Assembly: GCA_021807845.1 (NCBI GenBank)
Contig: JAKBCM010000053.1
Coordinates: forward strand, 1 to 8,304
DNA from: Pseudomonadota bacterium
GTDB lineage: Bacteria; Pseudomonadota; Gammaproteobacteria; Legionellales; Legionellaceae
Direction of reading: 5' to 3'
DNA length: 8,304 nucleotides
Under the pieces are notes generated by a model. It worked only from the letters and a program-made list of their open reading frames with translations. It had not been told where the DNA came from and did no database searches. The translations under genes and the position numbers were made by a program. Positions 6,881 through 8,304 of this stretch are shown piece after piece (the first letter of the stretch is position 1; every line of letters starts with the position of its first letter).

Positions 6881-8304
6881 CAATACCAACACATGTCTGT
6901 TGCCATCTTCATCCGATTCAACCCCATGGATCACTGTTTCGAACCCTGGTAATACCTGGCCAATGTCATCCAGCATCAGCAAAAACTCAAGAATGGCTTG
7001 ACTTTCATCTGTGATTTTTTCACCAGGCATGATGAGCGGGACCCCAGGTGGATAGGGCAATATCATCCCGGCAACCGTTTCCCCCTTTAATTGACTGAGA
7101 GGCACTCGTTTCACTTCTTGTCGGATGAGCTTTTGATAGGTTTGATGGGGCGTTAAGATCATTTGCGGCAAGACATCGAAGGCATGATACATGGCTTTGG
7201 GCAGATCATGCTTTTGCATCAAACCATGTATGGTCTTGGCAATGGTCTGGATCCGCATGTTTCGATAAAATTCAGGATGTTCTTGATACAACTGCGGCAA
7301 CATGACTTTGACAGACTCATTTTCATCGTACAATTGTTTGAATTTATTTAATACTCCCAACAAAAACATGGATTTGGCCTTCGTGATCCCCAAGCCAAAT
7401 AAAAAGAGCATGGAATAAGGACCTGTTTTTTCAACCACAATCCCGTGTGACGCCAAAAATTTTTCAACAATCACGGCCGGGATCCCCCAATCTTCCAATT
7501 TCCCGTGTTGAATGCCTGGTAATAACACAGTTACTTTGATGGGATCTAGAAACAAATGGTTTTTATCTACATTATGAAACCCGTGCCATTCTTCTTTTGG
7601 CTTTAATGGAAAACAGGAAAGATTCGATTTCCCCGGAGATTGCCAAACATCAAAATACCAATCCTTAGATTGTTTCTTTAATCGTTTGATTTCAGAACGA
7701 AAGGCCAGTGCCAACTGAATCGATTCATTGATCAAACGGTATCCCTGTTCTTCTCTCATCATTGCCGCAGAGACCTCGCAACTGGCCACCAACGGATAAA
7801 ACGGGGACGTTGAATGATGCATCATATAATTTTCATTGAGGATATCCTCGTTAAATTCACCTTTGATATGAATCATGGAGGATTGACTAAAGGCGGCTAA
7901 TAATTTGTGTGTCGATTGTGTTTCAAAAATCACTTGATCTTTTAATGGAGTGAGACTCATACCAAATTTTTCAGCGTAAATAGGATGAAACTTTGTATAA
8001 GGGACCCATGCGCTATCAAAATGCAAGTGTTTAACCTTAAGCTTTTGCTGAATATGTTGAACATGATAAAGAATACCATCGTAAGTTGAATTGGTAATCA
8101 CTGCATACGTTGGCCAATGAGATGCAATCGGGTGTTCTTTCAACTTTTGTGCAATTGATTTTTCTGAATACTCTGACTCAGGTATACCACCCAATATGCC
8201 ATAGGCATTGCGTGTGGGTTTTAAATAGATAGGAATGACATCGACCATCATTAAAAAATGGGCCAAAGATTTATGGCAATTTCGGTCAATAATCACCGTA
8301 TCGC
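6875..8304 (-). CDS. cadA: Lysine decarboxylase, CadA/LdcC type, C-terminal two thirds (N-terminus beyond window)
   Basis: A PLP enzyme that converts L-lysine to cadaverine and CO2, consuming a proton. E. coli CadA serves in acid-stress resistance. The visible 475 complete codons match the end of the 715-residue E. coli protein from memory, starting at the TVIIDRNCHKS segment whose His stacks on PLP (H245 in E. coli). FDSAWVPYT carries the Asp that pairs with the PLP ring nitrogen. QSTHKLLAAFSQ carries the Schiff-base lysine (codon 7906-7904), 37 residues after that Asp as in CadA. MILPYPPGVPLIMPGE and PGFETVIHG mark the C-terminal domain. WVPYT argues for lysine over ornithine or arginine decarboxylases. 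About 240 N-terminal residues (wing domain, linker, start of the core) are missing. The GTG at 8296-8294 is an internal valine, not the start: the frame continues to the edge. The TAG stop (6877-6875) overlaps the end of the convergent nucleotidase gene. Gene symbol by family; ldcC is equally possible. Confidence 0.95.
   Translation of the reverse strand, partial: DTVIIDRNCHKSLAHFLMMVDVIPIYLKPTRNAYGILGGIPESEYSEKSIAQKLKEHPIASHWPTYAVITNSTYDGILYHVQHIQQKLKVKHLHFDSAWVPYTKFHPIYAEKFGMSLTPLKDQVIFETQSTHKLLAAFSQSSMIHIKGEFNEDILNENYMMHHSTSPFYPLVASCEVSAAMMREEQGYRLINESIQLALAFRSEIKRLKKQSKDWYFDVWQSPGKSNLSCFPLKPKEEWHGFHNVDKNHLFLDPIKVTVLLPGIQHGKLEDWGIPAVIVEKFLASHGIVVEKTGPYSMLFLFGLGITKAKSMFLLGVLNKFKQLYDENESVKVMLPQLYQEHPEFYRNMRIQTIAKTIHGLMQKHDLPKAMYHAFDVLPQMILTPHQTYQKLIRQEVKRVPLSQLKGETVAGMILPYPPGVPLIMPGEKITDESQAILEFLLMLDDIGQVLPGFETVIHGVESDEDGNRHVLVLS

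Noticed and set aside
6738..7351. Plus-strand ORFs of 87 and 62 codons (6738-7001, 7163-7351)
   Set aside because: The first is an out-of-frame reading of the nucleotidase end running into the antisense of the decarboxylase; the second is antisense to the decarboxylase.
8294..8296. GTG as the start codon of the lysine decarboxylase
   Set aside because: The frame continues upstream to the window edge, and the residues around it match the interior of CadA near its PLP-stacking His, so this GTG is an internal valine.
1..8304. tRNA/rRNA genes, CRISPR arrays, insertion sequences or long repeats
   Set aside because: Nearly the whole window is occupied by four coherent coding frames; no repeat arrays, transposase motifs or tRNA-like sequences were noticed.

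Overview
The window (8304 bp, AT-rich by eye) reads as a fully coding piece of a gammaproteobacterial chromosome. The best guess is Legionellales (Legionella, Coxiella or a relative). The main reason is the HAD-family 5'-nucleotidase. As I remember it, this protein matches the Legionella pneumophila cytosolic purine 5'-nucleotidase closely over its whole length. The acetyl-CoA synthetase and lysine decarboxylase are also of gammaproteobacterial type. This taxonomic call is from recall, with no database search.

Layout. (1) Positions 1-3449, minus strand: one uninterrupted reading frame of at least 1149 codons that runs off the left edge. It encodes a giant protein I cannot name. Its N-terminal part carries a His-Asn-...-Gln-Cys pattern that looks like a circularly permuted papain-type cysteine peptidase. 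A long helical middle and a beta-rich stretch near the window edge follow. (2) Positions 3450-3581: a 132-bp divergent intergenic region with back-to-back sigma70-like promoters. (3) Positions 3582-6880, plus strand: a two-gene operon. acs (acetyl-CoA synthetase, AMP-forming) is joined by a 4-bp ATGA stop/start overlap to a cN-II-type purine 5'-nucleotidase gene. (4) Positions 6875-8304, minus strand: the C-terminal two thirds of a CadA/LdcC-type lysine decarboxylase. It converges on the nucleotidase gene so closely that the two stop codons overlap by 6 bp. Its N-terminus lies beyond the right edge.

How the parts fit. Acs activates acetate and releases AMP and PPi. The coupled downstream gene acts on purine nucleoside monophosphates, so the operon may link acetate use to purine nucleotide turnover (inference). 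The lysine decarboxylase is a classical acid-stress enzyme and is transcribed separately. The giant protein is the only truly uncharacterised item. Its size, lack of recognisable housekeeping motifs, putative peptidase module and apparent lineage make a host-interaction or effector role plausible but unproven. No RNA genes, insertion sequences, CRISPR arrays or long repeats were seen.
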